DNA of 26,444 nt from a virus, in IMG/VR virus record IMGVR_UViG_3300037882_000479, positions 1 through 26,444 of that record; one strand, written 5' to 3'. The first letter of the stretch is position 1; each line of letters begins with the position of its first letter. This document shows positions 7,681-16,386 of the stretch, piece after piece. The notes beneath the pieces were generated by a model. The model saw only the letters and a program-made list of their open reading frames with translations. It was not told the origin of the DNA and searched no databases. A program made the translations under genes and the position numbers.

Positions 7681-8051
7681 CCAGTGACCTCAAATTCGAG
7701 ACTAAATCCGAAGACCTCGCGCCCCTTTTTGTAGGAGATCGTGGGAGTAGTTACAACGCCTATACGCTCAACGGCATTATAGTCGGTGTACTTGACCCTC
7801 TGACCGGCATACGTCTCGAAGAAGGTCTTGACCTGGGCCAGTGTAGATGCGCCGCCACAGCCGTTGATAGGCAACTTGTCAAAATCCAACTTAAAGGACG
7901 CAATAGCGACGGTCTTGGTGTACATGTACAATTTACCGCTACGCGTGCGATTGGTATGAGTCTGTAGATTCGAGTCCTCGGTATCCCCGAGCAGAGGATT
8001 GCGTATCGCAATACCTGAACTGAGGGCCGGATAGTCATAGAAGCTAACCAC
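7677..8051 (-). CDS. Small tail protein, 124 aa
   Basis: Begins MVSFYDYPALSSGIAIRNPL and ends FGFSLEFEVTG; a compact alpha/beta sequence with an Arg/Lys-rich strand (RTRSGKLYMYTKTVAIASFK) and a helix ending FFETYAGQRVKYTDY. The pattern of a strand pair, a helix and strands ending in an F-E-V type strand is seen in small tail-completion or distal-tail proteins, but I cannot assign a family. It overlaps the previous gene by 8 bp and the next by 4 bp, so the three tip genes are translationally coupled. Confidence 0.55.
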   Translation of the reverse strand: MVSFYDYPALSSGIAIRNPLLGDTEDSNLQTHTNRTRSGKLYMYTKTVAIASFKLDFDKLPINGCGGASTLAQVKTFFETYAGQRVKYTDYNAVERIGVVTTPTISYKKGREVFGFSLEFEVTG

Positions 8052-8715
8052 GTTTACGATGCCCTCCCGAAGTGAGTGTAATGGATGTAGTGCAGTGTTT
8101 GGTCAGTATGTTTGAATGTGTGGGCGTGTGCACAAAACGTACTCCGTGCGTTATATAGCGTATCTTAGCTTTGTAGGAGCTGTCGTCCTGTGCAAAGGTC
8201 AGAGAACCGTCACCAAACCTAGGTCTGAGGTTGTCGTCCCCTAGCGTTACCGTACTGCTGCCGGTATTAATCTTTCCACCAGTGCTGTTACCAACGCCAG
8301 CAAATGTTATAACCGAGTGCCGAGGCTCGACTCTATAGAAACCGCCAGTGTGGTCAGCTGCTCCAAAGCCGAGGGCCGTGGTTCCATGACCTAACTTGAC
8401 GCGCGTCCGATAGGCGTCATGATAGTCTGGTTCGAGGACGAAGTCTGTTCTACCAATACCGAGATAGGTAGGTTCGCCCGTATATTCTTTGGTGACGACT
8501 TTATCTTGCACAAAAGAAAAAGAACTCTCGCCGTGGCCATACAGTACGCCAGCTGTGACGAAAAATCCGAGGGCCAACTGTCGAAAGGTCAGCTGGCCAG
8601 TGCCTTGGATATTTCTCTCTCCCTGTCCAAGACTTAAGTCAGTATCGCCCTCTCCCAACGTGTTACTAAACACGTCGAGAGAGGTGATACCGTAACCTAA
8701 GCGTACTACTGGCAT
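8044..8715 (-). CDS. Gly-rich beta-repeat virion protein, 223 aa
   Basis: No family recognised. The sequence is built from short repeated strands around Gly: GTGQLTFRQ, GHGESSFSF, GHGTTALGFG, GSSTVTLG and GDGSLTFA. This spacing suggests a repeated beta hairpin or solenoid, as in tail-surface or fibre-like proteins. The C-terminus is basic and His-rich. The ATG overlaps the TAA of the preceding gene (TAATG, 8713-8717) with no separate SD, so it depends on re-initiation. A palindrome at 8630-8641 encodes DLSL. A structural role is inferred from context and composition. Confidence 0.5.
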   Translation of the reverse strand: MPVVRLGYGITSLDVFSNTLGEGDTDLSLGQGERNIQGTGQLTFRQLALGFFVTAGVLYGHGESSFSFVQDKVVTKEYTGEPTYLGIGRTDFVLEPDYHDAYRTRVKLGHGTTALGFGAADHTGGFYRVEPRHSVITFAGVGNSTGGKINTGSSTVTLGDDNLRPRFGDGSLTFAQDDSSYKAKIRYITHGVRFVHTPTHSNILTKHCTTSITLTSGGHRKRG

Positions 8716-9221
8716 TAGGACGCGCTGACCGTGTAGACGACGCCGATGACGTCAGATGAGACGACGGACATGTCGCCGTCAGCGAAGAGAGACGTGGCCC
8801 ACAGGACGCCAGACGTGCCGCCCTTCGTGTCGTCGCTGCTGATGAAGAAGCCCTTCACGGTGCCGCTGGTATTGGCTGTGACAGTCACAGGGCTTGCATT
8901 CGAGATAGCCTTGCCAGAGGCTGAGCCAGCGGTCCACGCTTGGCGGTCAGTATCGCTGTAGCCGGTGAACTCGGTCCACCCGCCGTGGCTGCCCATCGTG
9001 TCGCTGGATGAGAGGCCCGAGTACCCGCTGCTGCTGATGAGTCCGATATACCAAGTAGAGATTTTGGCATCGGAGCCGAACATGATATCGAGCAGCTTGT
9101 TGATGCCGACATCGACGACGCCGTTGTTGAGCTTCCGCTTGCACTTGACGTTACCGTCTTTGTCGTACAGCGTGACCTCGAAGACGCCGCGAGGTTTGAT
9201 TGAGTCAGGTTTCTGAAGCAT
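8715..9221 (-). CDS. Conserved phage structural protein (tail-tip or decoration type)
   Basis: 168 aa from the ATG at 9221, preferred because AGGAG ends 5 nt before it; a GTG at 9227 is part of that SD. After a short helix, the strand GVFEVTLYDKDGNVKCKRKL and the helix VVDVGINKLLDIMF, the core WYIGLISSSGYSGLSSSDTM and GGWTEFTGYSD is a pattern I recall from many tailed-phage structural proteins of unknown exact role. The second half is Ser/Thr/Gly-rich strands (PVTVTANTSGTVKGFFISSD). The SD overlaps the stop codon of the tape measure. Part of the virion is likely; the precise function is not known to me. Confidence 0.55.
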   Translation of the reverse strand: MLQKPDSIKPRGVFEVTLYDKDGNVKCKRKLNNGVVDVGINKLLDIMFGSDAKISTWYIGLISSSGYSGLSSSDTMGSHGGWTEFTGYSDTDRQAWTAGSASGKAISNASPVTVTANTSGTVKGFFISSDDTKGGTSGVLWATSLFADGDMSVVSSDVIGVVYTVSAS

Positions 9222-9229
9222 GTACACTC

Positions 9230-12200
9230 CTAAGCGAGACCCAGGACCGTTCGGCGACGTATCTCGCTGATGACGGTGTCAGCCACTCGGCGTGGGTCTG
9301 TTACGCCGTTGACGTTGATGTTGAAGTTAGCTGTAGTCGGTTTCTGTACGAAGTCCGTATTCGGTTTGAGTGGGGTGATAGTCGGTTGTATAAACTGCTG
9401 TAAATCGAAAGCCTTCAGCGGCTGGTACTGTATCTTTTGCTTCAAATCGTAGATATCTATAAGCGTTGACTTAAGTCTATCCATGAAGTTGAATGTCGAA
9501 TCGTCACCGTGTATGATAATCGGCTTATCAAGTTCGATCTTAAAGGTCTTGAAGGTGTCGATCAGGTTTCCAAGTCTAGCTGCCGTGTTACGTGTAAGAC
9601 CGTCAGCTCCTTTAATTCCAGCGGTATCAAGCTTGGCGATATCTTCCGGCGTGATGAGGTCTTTAGCCTGTAACTTTTGCTGTATACTATTAAGTTGTAC
9701 GCGTGTATTTGCGTTATCTTGCACAGCTTTCAGAAACTTAGCATCTCGGTCTTTAACCGCAACTGCCAGATCTGCGCTAGGATCGCCCTCGAGTGTTTTT
9801 CCTTGTATAGCTCTTAACTCATTAATAAGTTTAGTCTCTTCTACGAAATCATCGGCCTTAAGAGTGGCGTACTGTTTTTCCAGCTCCGCACGCTTCTCGT
9901 TGATTCTAGTAGCTGTGTCAATACGTAACTTGTACTCTTCTTCTGCTCTTACACGATTGCTTTCGTGGTCCTTAGCGTCTTTGTCAGCGCGCCTAGCATC
10001 CTCGGATTTAGCAATACGCTCATTAAGTGTGTCGTATAGCTTGAAGTTGACTAGAGCCGACCCCGGCTTGTCGAACAAGGTGTCCCTGAGAACTTTTAGC
10101 TTTTTGATTTGGTCTACGTCTAAAACTGAAGTGCCTGCTTTGGGCGTAATTTTATTGATCTCACCGAAGACAGCTTTAACTCTGACGTTGTCGTCTTCTT
10201 GCAGTTTGATCTTCGTTTCTAAGGTCTTGTTCTGTATCTTTAGAGCTTCGTTAAGTCTACCGTATGCAGCAGTCTGCGATTCGATAATAGCCGTCTGCTT
10301 AGTAAGGATATCTTTACCGTCCTTGAGATTCTCTAGTACCTTATCACGTTCGGCTTGATCTAGCTTGTCAAGCGCCCTTTTGTCCAGCTTAAACGTAGCC
10401 TCTTCTTTGTAAGACGCTTGTATCTGCTTCTGCAGTTCGAGGATTTGGAACTTAGCAGCATACTCACTCTTAAAGCCTTCGGCATTGGACTTGCTAAGTA
10501 GCTCTTGCGCGTCACGCAGTAGCTTGCGCTGCTCGTCGAAATTACCAGCACCTGCGGCACTAGCTGCATCTTTAACGAGAGACTGTGCATTGATATTAGC
10601 AGCGATGGCCTTCTGAACTGCGAAGTTAGCCTCTACGCGCCGTTGCAGTTCATTAATGTACTTGTCAACGACTTCTTTATTCTGTACGCGTATCGCGAAC
10701 TTGAGTTCAATCAACTCTTTCTTATTGAAGAACGAAAGTAGCTGCTGACCTAAGTCAGAGAGGGTACTACGGAAACCTCGACCGCTGATCTCCTTAAGCG
10801 CTTCGCTGATACCTCGCGTCAAGTCCTTAAGAACCGCTTGCTGCGGGTTCGAGAGCCTCTTACCGAAGTCTGCGGTGATTTCTTTAAGTTCTTTGAAATA
10901 CCTCTTAACGGACTTAGTGAACTCGTCTACGCGCGCGATATCAAGCTCAAACTGTTTCTTGAATATCTCGTCGAAGCCACTCTTGAACTGCTTTTCGAGT
11001 TCGGCTTTCTTATCTCTTGCGGTAAACGCTTTCTCCAATTGACTGATAGACGCAGCGTATTCTACGTCAGATAGACGCCGGAAATTCTCGGCATTCTTTA
11101 TATCACCGCTAGCAGCAGCCGCGACAGATTTAGCCGCCAATTCCTCAGCTCTGCGGCGAGCCTCATCCGCTTCCAGTGTGCGCCTGTCGACTTGGTTGGC
11201 GACCGGAAGTCCTTTGACCTGTGTCTCGAAGATACGTTCCTGATTCTTTTGCTTAGCTGACTCCAAGTCAGTTGTCAATCTCTGCTGTAGACTTGTACCC
11301 TCATTAAAGAGGGTCTTCAAGCGATTGAGGTCTGCAGTTCTCTGTTCGAGGACCGCTTCCCCGTACTGCCTAGATAGATCGGTAGCTGTCTTGTAAGCCT
11401 CTGTCTGCTTAGCGAGGTTCTCGTTCACTGCGGCCAAGCTGTTGGCAAAGACCAAATTTATGACTTTATTGGCACTACGCACCTCTTCGATCGCGAGGCT
11501 ATTGATCCTGGCTCTAGCGTCTACTCCGAGATTCCTGAGCTTCTCTACCTCGGCAGCGGCTTTAGCAACTACGTTTGTGGTTTCTTGCACATATAGTATC
11601 AAACCGAGACTCGCTGCGGCTACAATACTACCAGCAATAGCTGCTGACGCGCTCAGGCCTGTTACAAAGGTAGAAATGGCAGCCGTAGCATTACTAAAAG
11701 CCGGGCCTATGCCGCCAGCTTGTTTTACTATCTCATTTAGACTTCGAGCAACCTTGTACGTAGCTGTACCTGCTGCGCCGCTAAGACCTAAGTCAAAGGC
11801 TACGCTAAGAGCTGTAACGACATTTGCCGCACCGCCAAACGTATTAACAATAGAGGCTCCAGCAGTCACTATAATATCTGTTATACCTGCAAAAGAATTG
11901 CGTATGCGGTTCGAAAGCTCAGTGAACAGCTGACCGGATGACTTAGTAACCAAGTCAGAGGCTTGCTGATAATCCTCAAGCGCTTTGCCAGTAAGATCGA
12001 AATTAGTAATCATTGTTTCTAGCTGTCGGCCCGTCAAGCCCAAAGCTGCTTGCAGGGAACGCATGTTAGGGAGAATATCACCAGACCGTTCGACACTGCC
12101 CCTGAACTCTGCGTTGAGTAGCTTTAGCAATCCAACGAACCCTAACGTCTCAACGGCTGCTTTACCTGTTGTGAAGTTATACGATTCTAGGACTTTCTTG

Positions 12201-14491
12201 AACTCAGCTGAAGGTGAAATCAGTTCTTTAAACAGATTTCGTAGAAATGTCAGAGCGTTAGCCGGTGTTACGCCTGTTACCGTCAATGTTTGAATAGCAG
12301 CTTCGGTCTCCCTAAGAGAGACGCCAGCGGTATCGCCGATAGTACCTACAGTTCCTAACGTATTAGCCAAATCAGATGCGCGTACTCGACCTAGCTTGAT
12401 AGTTTCAAACAGTCCTGCAAATATCTCTTGCGCGTCGTCTGCATTCAGGCCGTATGCTTTAATAGCCGAGCTACCCAAATTAATGGAGTCGGTCAAGCTA
12501 CTGTTTGTTACGCGCGCAAATCTGGCAGCCTCGGCCAAGAACGTAAGAGAGTTAGATGTTGTAACGACCTGATTTGATAGAGCTTGATATAGACCTTCTG
12601 CAACGTCTTTTCGAGCTAGACCGAACTCATTAGATACTGCGATAACTTGCGCTTTTAGAGCTTCGAGGTTGGTTGTAGCTGAGATAGATTGTGTGCCGAT
12701 TTCGGCGATTGCTAGTGAGAACTTTCGCGATTCTTCCACGCCTGCGAAGAATGACTGCGTAACTTTGTTAATGACGATAGTAGATATCTGTCCTGCGACT
12801 TGTCGGACGTAGTTACTGAAAGATGTGATAGCTGACGTGGCTCCATCACTGATCTTTTTATTGAGGGCGTCGAGTTTTACGAGACTGTCTTTCAAGCCTT
12901 TAAGACTGGCGTCGTAGTCGCCGACATTTAGCTGTCCGGCCTTAATGTCGCGGCTAAGACGGTTAACTTCCTGTTCTAGATTAGCAGTTGTCGGTACTAA
13001 GCGCAGTATCTCGGCCCGAACAGCTTCCAGTGACTGCTTATAGGCATTGTTCTGCTGTACGTTGGCCGTCGACGGTACTGGGAAGCTAACAGTCACATTT
13101 TTCTTAGTTATGTCAAAGGATTCGTTTATAGCGTCCGTAGTGGCTTGTATTGCAGTTCTAGCTTTGGCGCTAGAAGCTGTCAGTGCTTGGTACACATCTA
13201 CCAGTTTTCTAGGTACGTCAACAGCGCCGCCATTCAGTTCAAACTTTCTTATAATGTCATTCAGTTCAGATTGCGTAAGTCCTGCTTTTTTAGCAGCCGT
13301 CTCCAACCTGACAAGAGACTGCGTTACCGGAAATTCTTGAGCAGTTCCTTCTAGACTTTTAAAAGCACCGCCTAAGAACTGGTTTTTAATTGAGTCGAGA
13401 CTGAGCGTAGTCGCTGACTTAAGTTCATTGAGCTTAGTGATAAGTCCTGCGATCTTAGTCTCGCTGTCCGATAGACCGCGTGTAGCTGTAGGGTTAGCTA
13501 ATATCTGAGAGAACTTGGTGTAGTCGATATTTGCGGATTTAAGAGCTGTGGACAGCTGGCCGAAGGCCGTGGACTGTCTGATAGTCTGGTCGAATTGTCC
13601 ACCCAGGGCCGCTGTTATTTGACTTAAGTTCTCTCTCTGCCCGGCAGCTGCCGTAACCTGTGCCAGCTCTGTTCGATAGGCTACTAGAGCTTTAGCTGCG
13701 TTTTGCAGTGAACCTGTCTGCTGGTTAAGTGATTCATTAGTCTGCGCGTTGAGGGACGATAGACCAATACCGATATCTGGCGCAGCTGTGAATGCATTAG
13801 CCAAGTCCCGGCCACGACTTGCTAGTTTCTCTCTTTCAGCGTTAGTTGCATTAGCAGGGATATTGGCACCGTTGATAACAGTAACGGCAGCCAGCTTGCG
13901 AGCGTTATTCTCGAGTTCAAGGCCTAAGTCATGTTCTACCTGTATCAACTCACGGCGCGCAGCTATAACCTTCTTTAAGGAAGACTCGCCGACACCTAGA
14001 CTTAAGTCAGAGTTCCTTGTTATAGCATCGAGGTCTTCGAGCCTAGCTCCGCTGGCAGCGTATACATCTCGTAGGTTACGTTGCGCTTCCGCCAGCCTAT
14101 CTGTCTGTGCTTGGCTGAGCTTAGTTACGTCTATAGAGCGATTCAGCTCGGCAGTGAAATCTGCCGATTCGCGTTTTGCCTGAGTAAAAGATAGCCGTTC
14201 GAGGGACGCTTTCTCAGCCTCACCTAGTTTGGTGAGATTAACTCCAACTATTTGAAACTCTTTTGCCAGCCCTTTAGCTTCTTCAGCAGTATTCTGAAAA
14301 GAAACAGCTACCTGCTGCCCGTCTTTAATCTGAAACTTTAGCATGGCGGATACCGCTTGCCCTGCCTCATTTAGCTTGACTTGCTGTGAAATTAGATCGC
14401 CGATCTGTAGATTAAAACCTTTTACAGAGCTAGCGGCCTTAGCTAGATCTTGTACTAACTGAGTTGTATCTAAACCAAGACTGTCTGCCAT
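9230..14491 (-). CDS. Tail tape measure protein (TP901-like core)
   Basis: A 1753-aa protein that sets tail length and fills the tail tube before DNA ejection. The N-terminal 550 residues are helical, Ala/Gln/Leu-rich coiled coil. The TP901-type core lies at about 570-820, with FSLAIAEIGTQSISATTNLE, VSNEFGLARKDVAEGLYQAL, SSAIKAYGLNADDAQEIFAG and ANTLGTVGTIGDTAGVSLRE. Hydrophobic segments follow at about 890-975 (such as SIVAAASLGLILYVQ), then a long Lys/Glu-rich coiled coil to about 1650. The last residues (NFNINVNGVTDPRRVADTVI) form a conserved terminal motif. GGAAGGAGGTTAA directly precedes the ATG. At about 0.15 nm per residue the tail would be near 260 nm. Several dispersed palindromes lie inside (9468, 10746, 11784, 13998 and variants). 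Confidence 0.9.
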   Translation of the reverse strand: MADSLGLDTTQLVQDLAKAASSVKGFNLQIGDLISQQVKLNEAGQAVSAMLKFQIKDGQQVAVSFQNTAEEAKGLAKEFQIVGVNLTKLGEAEKASLERLSFTQAKRESADFTAELNRSIDVTKLSQAQTDRLAEAQRNLRDVYAASGARLEDLDAITRNSDLSLGVGESSLKKVIAARRELIQVEHDLGLELENNARKLAAVTVINGANIPANATNAEREKLASRGRDLANAFTAAPDIGIGLSSLNAQTNESLNQQTGSLQNAAKALVAYRTELAQVTAAAGQRENLSQITAALGGQFDQTIRQSTAFGQLSTALKSANIDYTKFSQILANPTATRGLSDSETKIAGLITKLNELKSATTLSLDSIKNQFLGGAFKSLEGTAQEFPVTQSLVRLETAAKKAGLTQSELNDIIRKFELNGGAVDVPRKLVDVYQALTASSAKARTAIQATTDAINESFDITKKNVTVSFPVPSTANVQQNNAYKQSLEAVRAEILRLVPTTANLEQEVNRLSRDIKAGQLNVGDYDASLKGLKDSLVKLDALNKKISDGATSAITSFSNYVRQVAGQISTIVINKVTQSFFAGVEESRKFSLAIAEIGTQSISATTNLEALKAQVIAVSNEFGLARKDVAEGLYQALSNQVVTTSNSLTFLAEAARFARVTNSSLTDSINLGSSAIKAYGLNADDAQEIFAGLFETIKLGRVRASDLANTLGTVGTIGDTAGVSLRETEAAIQTLTVTGVTPANALTFLRNLFKELISPSAEFKKVLESYNFTTGKAAVETLGFVGLLKLLNAEFRGSVERSGDILPNMRSLQAALGLTGRQLETMITNFDLTGKALEDYQQASDLVTKSSGQLFTELSNRIRNSFAGITDIIVTAGASIVNTFGGAANVVTALSVAFDLGLSGAAGTATYKVARSLNEIVKQAGGIGPAFSNATAAISTFVTGLSASAAIAGSIVAAASLGLILYVQETTNVVAKAAAEVEKLRNLGVDARARINSLAIEEVRSANKVINLVFANSLAAVNENLAKQTEAYKTATDLSRQYGEAVLEQRTADLNRLKTLFNEGTSLQQRLTTDLESAKQKNQERIFETQVKGLPVANQVDRRTLEADEARRRAEELAAKSVAAAASGDIKNAENFRRLSDVEYAASISQLEKAFTARDKKAELEKQFKSGFDEIFKKQFELDIARVDEFTKSVKRYFKELKEITADFGKRLSNPQQAVLKDLTRGISEALKEISGRGFRSTLSDLGQQLLSFFNKKELIELKFAIRVQNKEVVDKYINELQRRVEANFAVQKAIAANINAQSLVKDAASAAGAGNFDEQRKLLRDAQELLSKSNAEGFKSEYAAKFQILELQKQIQASYKEEATFKLDKRALDKLDQAERDKVLENLKDGKDILTKQTAIIESQTAAYGRLNEALKIQNKTLETKIKLQEDDNVRVKAVFGEINKITPKAGTSVLDVDQIKKLKVLRDTLFDKPGSALVNFKLYDTLNERIAKSEDARRADKDAKDHESNRVRAEEEYKLRIDTATRINEKRAELEKQYATLKADDFVEETKLINELRAIQGKTLEGDPSADLAVAVKDRDAKFLKAVQDNANTRVQLNSIQQKLQAKDLITPEDIAKLDTAGIKGADGLTRNTAARLGNLIDTFKTFKIELDKPIIIHGDDSTFNFMDRLKSTLIDIYDLKQKIQYQPLKAFDLQQFIQPTITPLKPNTDFVQKPTTANFNINVNGVTDPRRVADTVISEIRRRTVLGLA

Positions 14492-15139
14492 TTAACCTCC
14501 TTCCTGAGGTACGAGTGAATCATCTAGCGCCTCTAAATCTACGCGCACGCGAGAAATGTAGTTGATGATCTTTTCTTTATGCGTGAAGAACACGAGTTCC
14601 TCATCCAATTTATTTTTGTAAGCGGCTTTAGCGCCATTAGCTATCTCTTGAAAAAGGTTAAAGGCATGTGAACCGCTTTTAAAGTAGAAGTGGAATTTGA
14701 ACGGCTGTTTGCGTAACGGAACGCCGGGCTGCAAATTACCGCCGACACGAAACTCTGTTGTATCTGTTCCGCCACCGGTATCTGCATTGATACTCTGTAC
14801 ACCAGCTTGACTTAAGTTCGCCAACTTTTCTTCAATAAACCACTTTCTTCTCCTTCTAGCACCAGTCTTCGCAATACGCTCATCGTCTGGAAAGTCTTTT
14901 AATGGGGCAATTTCAGAAGAGTATGCTGGCAATGCGGCTTCAAGATAGTCTCTAATCTGGCGCAGAGACGCGGCAGTTTGTCCAGTGAAGTTTGGTAGTT
15001 GTGCGAGTTCATTATAAAACGCTAGCAAAGCTAGGTTATGTATATTCTCTACTTGCTGACGTACACGCTTGTTGATATATACGTCATCGAACTTAAGTTT
15101 AAAAAGATTGCCTGTTAACGTACCCGCTCTCTTAGGCAT
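14492..15139 (-). CDS. Tail protein of unknown role between chaperones and tape measure
   Basis: 215 aa from the ATG at 15139, chosen because GGAG stands 5 nt before it; a longer frame to 15184 would run into the hairpin. Starts MPKRAGTLTGNLFKLKFDDV. Helices with NKRVRQQVENIHNLALLAFY and QTAASLRQIRDYLEAALPAY are followed by a basic patch (TGARRRRKWFIEEK) and a C-terminal domain with QPFKFHFYFKSGSHAFNLFQ. Family not recognised. Its place next to the tape measure suggests a tail-assembly or minor tail role. It ends at the tape-measure SD (GGTTAAATG). A palindrome variant at 14808 encodes NLSQ. Confidence 0.6.
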   Translation of the reverse strand: MPKRAGTLTGNLFKLKFDDVYINKRVRQQVENIHNLALLAFYNELAQLPNFTGQTAASLRQIRDYLEAALPAYSSEIAPLKDFPDDERIAKTGARRRRKWFIEEKLANLSQAGVQSINADTGGGTDTTEFRVGGNLQPGVPLRKQPFKFHFYFKSGSHAFNLFQEIANGAKAAYKNKLDEELVFFTHKEKIINYISRVRVDLEALDDSLVPQEGG

Positions 15140-15148
15140 TTGTTCTCC

Positions 15149-15189
15149 AATAAAATAGCCCTGTGCACCGTTTGCACGATGCACAGGGC
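15149..15189 (-). terminator. Hairpin with U-rich tail between chaperone and tape-measure genes
   Basis: Read on the minus strand, arms at 15180-15189 and 15158-15167 (GCCCTGTGCA with TGCACAGGGC) form a perfect 10-bp stem with a 12-nt loop. TATTTTATT (15157-15149) follows and then directly the SD of the next gene. This resembles a weak intrinsic terminator or attenuator that would lower expression of the tape measure and tip genes relative to the tube protein, a stoichiometry needed in siphophages. It could instead be an mRNA-stability element. Confidence 0.5.
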
Positions 15190-15198
15190 CGGTTGGGT

Positions 15199-15426
15199 TC
15201 AGACCTTGCCACCGGACAGAGCAATTTTGAATTCAGCGTCTTCGCGTGAACGTCCATTGCTATAGCCTAGTAACAAGGTCTGCGTTTCGGGATCGTTGTC
15301 GTCCCACTTTGGTTCCACATTTGGCGGTAACAGCTTAAACCGTTCGCAAGCGCGCCAGATACCGTAGAGTAAAGTTCTGCCGGGTGGCAGTTTTAGTTGT
15401 CCGGTTGATTCGCTTGCGTAACAGTA
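15199..15426 (-). CDS. Tail assembly chaperone GT extension, probably made by -1 frameshift
   Basis: An open frame without ATG overlaps the 3' end of the chaperone gene in the -1 frame (open from 15534) and continues to TGA 15201-15199. It translates as YCYASESTGQLKLPPGRTLL, then YGIWRACERFKLLPPNVEPK, WDDNDPETQTLLLGYSNGRS and REDAEFKIALSGGKV, which looks like real protein. In siphophages the T part is fused to G by a programmed -1 shift just upstream of the tape-measure region, exactly this layout. The best slip site I see is the T run at 15429-15426 (codons CGT TTT ACT); it is not a canonical heptamer. A full GT product would be about 227 aa. Independent initiation is less likely, as no ATG, GTG or TTG near its beginning has an SD. 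Confidence 0.6.
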   Translation of the reverse strand, partial: YCYASESTGQLKLPPGRTLLYGIWRACERFKLLPPNVEPKWDDNDPETQTLLLGYSNGRSREDAEFKIALSGGKV

Positions 15427-15881
15427 AAACGTTCCTCGGCCCTCTCGATAAATGTCGAGTCGAAGCCGTTTGCGCGCATGGCAGCTTGCAACAAACGCTG
15501 GAGTTCCAGAGGTGTGATACCGAACTCTTCGAACTCAGGCTCGATGAACTGCCAAGTTTCTGGCGATTCGGCCTGCACCTTGTCGAATGCGAAATCAGGC
15601 GTAGCCTTCAATCCGCAGACGAGAAGGTAGTTGAGGTAGTCTTCGTTTCTCTTAGCTACCTTTTTCAGGTACGCAGGATGGTCGTCGGCCTTCGACTTGA
15701 TTGGGCCTTTTTCCGTGTAGGTCACTTGACTTGGCACTTTGACCTCTGGCACCACCTTGTCAAATGCCTTTCTTTCGTCCTTAGTCAGAGGGCGGAGCCG
15801 GAAAATCAAATCTCCGCCTTCTGACCGAGGGATACAGACTGGCACTTCATTGACTGATTTTTCTCGTGTCCCGAAACGCAT
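15393..15881 (-). CDS. Tail assembly chaperone (G-like)
   Basis: 162 aa from the ATG at 15881, chosen because AAAGG stands just upstream; an in-frame longer form to 15935 would overlap the tail-tube gene. Begins MRFGTREKSVNEVPVCIPRS; the segment GGDLIFRLRPLTKDERKAFD is typical of tail chaperones that open with a beta hairpin and then a helix. The helical remainder includes KKVAKRNEDYLNYLLVCGLK and TPLELQRLLQAAMRANGFDS. It lies between the tail-tube gene and the tape measure, the canonical position, and its end overlaps a -1 frame. It should bind the tape measure while the tube polymerises and be absent from the virion. Confidence 0.75.
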   Translation of the reverse strand: MRFGTREKSVNEVPVCIPRSEGGDLIFRLRPLTKDERKAFDKVVPEVKVPSQVTYTEKGPIKSKADDHPAYLKKVAKRNEDYLNYLLVCGLKATPDFAFDKVQAESPETWQFIEPEFEEFGITPLELQRLLQAAMRANGFDSTFIERAEERFTVTQANQPDN

Positions 15882-15895
15882 AACCCAACCTTTCT

Positions 15896-16381
15896 TTACA
15901 CGTCGCGTTCGACGGTAGGCCGTGTGACGTTGCACTTACCGGAGACGCTGATTTTGCCTGTCTTGAGGTCGTAAGTACACTTCTCTTTCCGGAACAGCGG
16001 AAAGGTGATGACTTCGTTGGTGCCACTACAGTCGGGCGTGTACGTGGCAATAACTTTGACAGCGTAAGGCTGACAAGTGTCCGAGTCTGCCGAGACCCAA
16101 GCTGCGGCCGCGCCGATCTTGTTCAAGGCTTCGGACACTGTCACGTCCTCAGAGCCGTCTGAGATGACGTTGATGAGTTTGCCGTCGAACTTAAGTTCAA
16201 CGGGCACTTCGTCACCGTCACGAACGGTGTCCAGCAGGCCGCGGTCGAGATTGTACTCGCGGTTGGTCGTTTCGTCCCAAGACAGTGTGCCGTCGCCGAA
16301 GTTGAGTTCGATTGAGTTCGGCGTGGTAGGCGTACCGTCTTGGATTGTGACGACCACATGTTTCAGATCATACTGTGCCAT
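15896..16381 (-). CDS. Major tail tube protein
   Basis: A 161-aa all-beta protein, MAQYDLKHVVVTIQDGTPTT and onward. The short segment IELNFGDGTLSWDE, the middle RDGDEVPVELKFDGK, a helix at ADS...VSEALNKIG and a C-terminal strand pair are typical of siphophage tube proteins that stack as hexamer rings. Four Cys cluster in the last third (TCQP, DCSG, KCTYD, KCNV), raising the possibility of disulfides or metal binding in the mature tube. GGAG stands 8 nt before the ATG. The gene lies between the tail terminator and chaperone genes, as expected. A related palindrome, GAACTTAAGTTC (16187-16198), encodes ELKF. Confidence 0.8.
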   Translation of the reverse strand: MAQYDLKHVVVTIQDGTPTTPNSIELNFGDGTLSWDETTNREYNLDRGLLDTVRDGDEVPVELKFDGKLINVISDGSEDVTVSEALNKIGAAAAWVSADSDTCQPYAVKVIATYTPDCSGTNEVITFPLFRKEKCTYDLKTGKISVSGKCNVTRPTVERDV

Positions 16382-16386
16382 GCGTT

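Noticed and set aside
8215-8226. AAACCTAGGTCT as a copy of the dispersed palindrome
   Set aside because: Only the central eight bases and part of one arm match; below the threshold used for the other sites.
9483-10358. Plus-strand ORF of 291 codons opposite the tape measure
   Set aside because: It is a low-complexity Ser/Leu/Ala-rich mirror of the coiled-coil coding strand, has no SD, and lies wholly inside a well-supported gene.
11257-11269. TGACTCCAAGTCA as a further copy of the dispersed palindrome
   Set aside because: It has the right half-sites but is one base longer, so the symmetry and spacing do not match the others; probably chance.
11442-14183. Several 97-163-codon plus-strand ORFs opposite the tape measure
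   Set aside because: Same mirror effect of the Ala/Leu/Lys-rich coding strand; no initiation signals and no protein-like motif.
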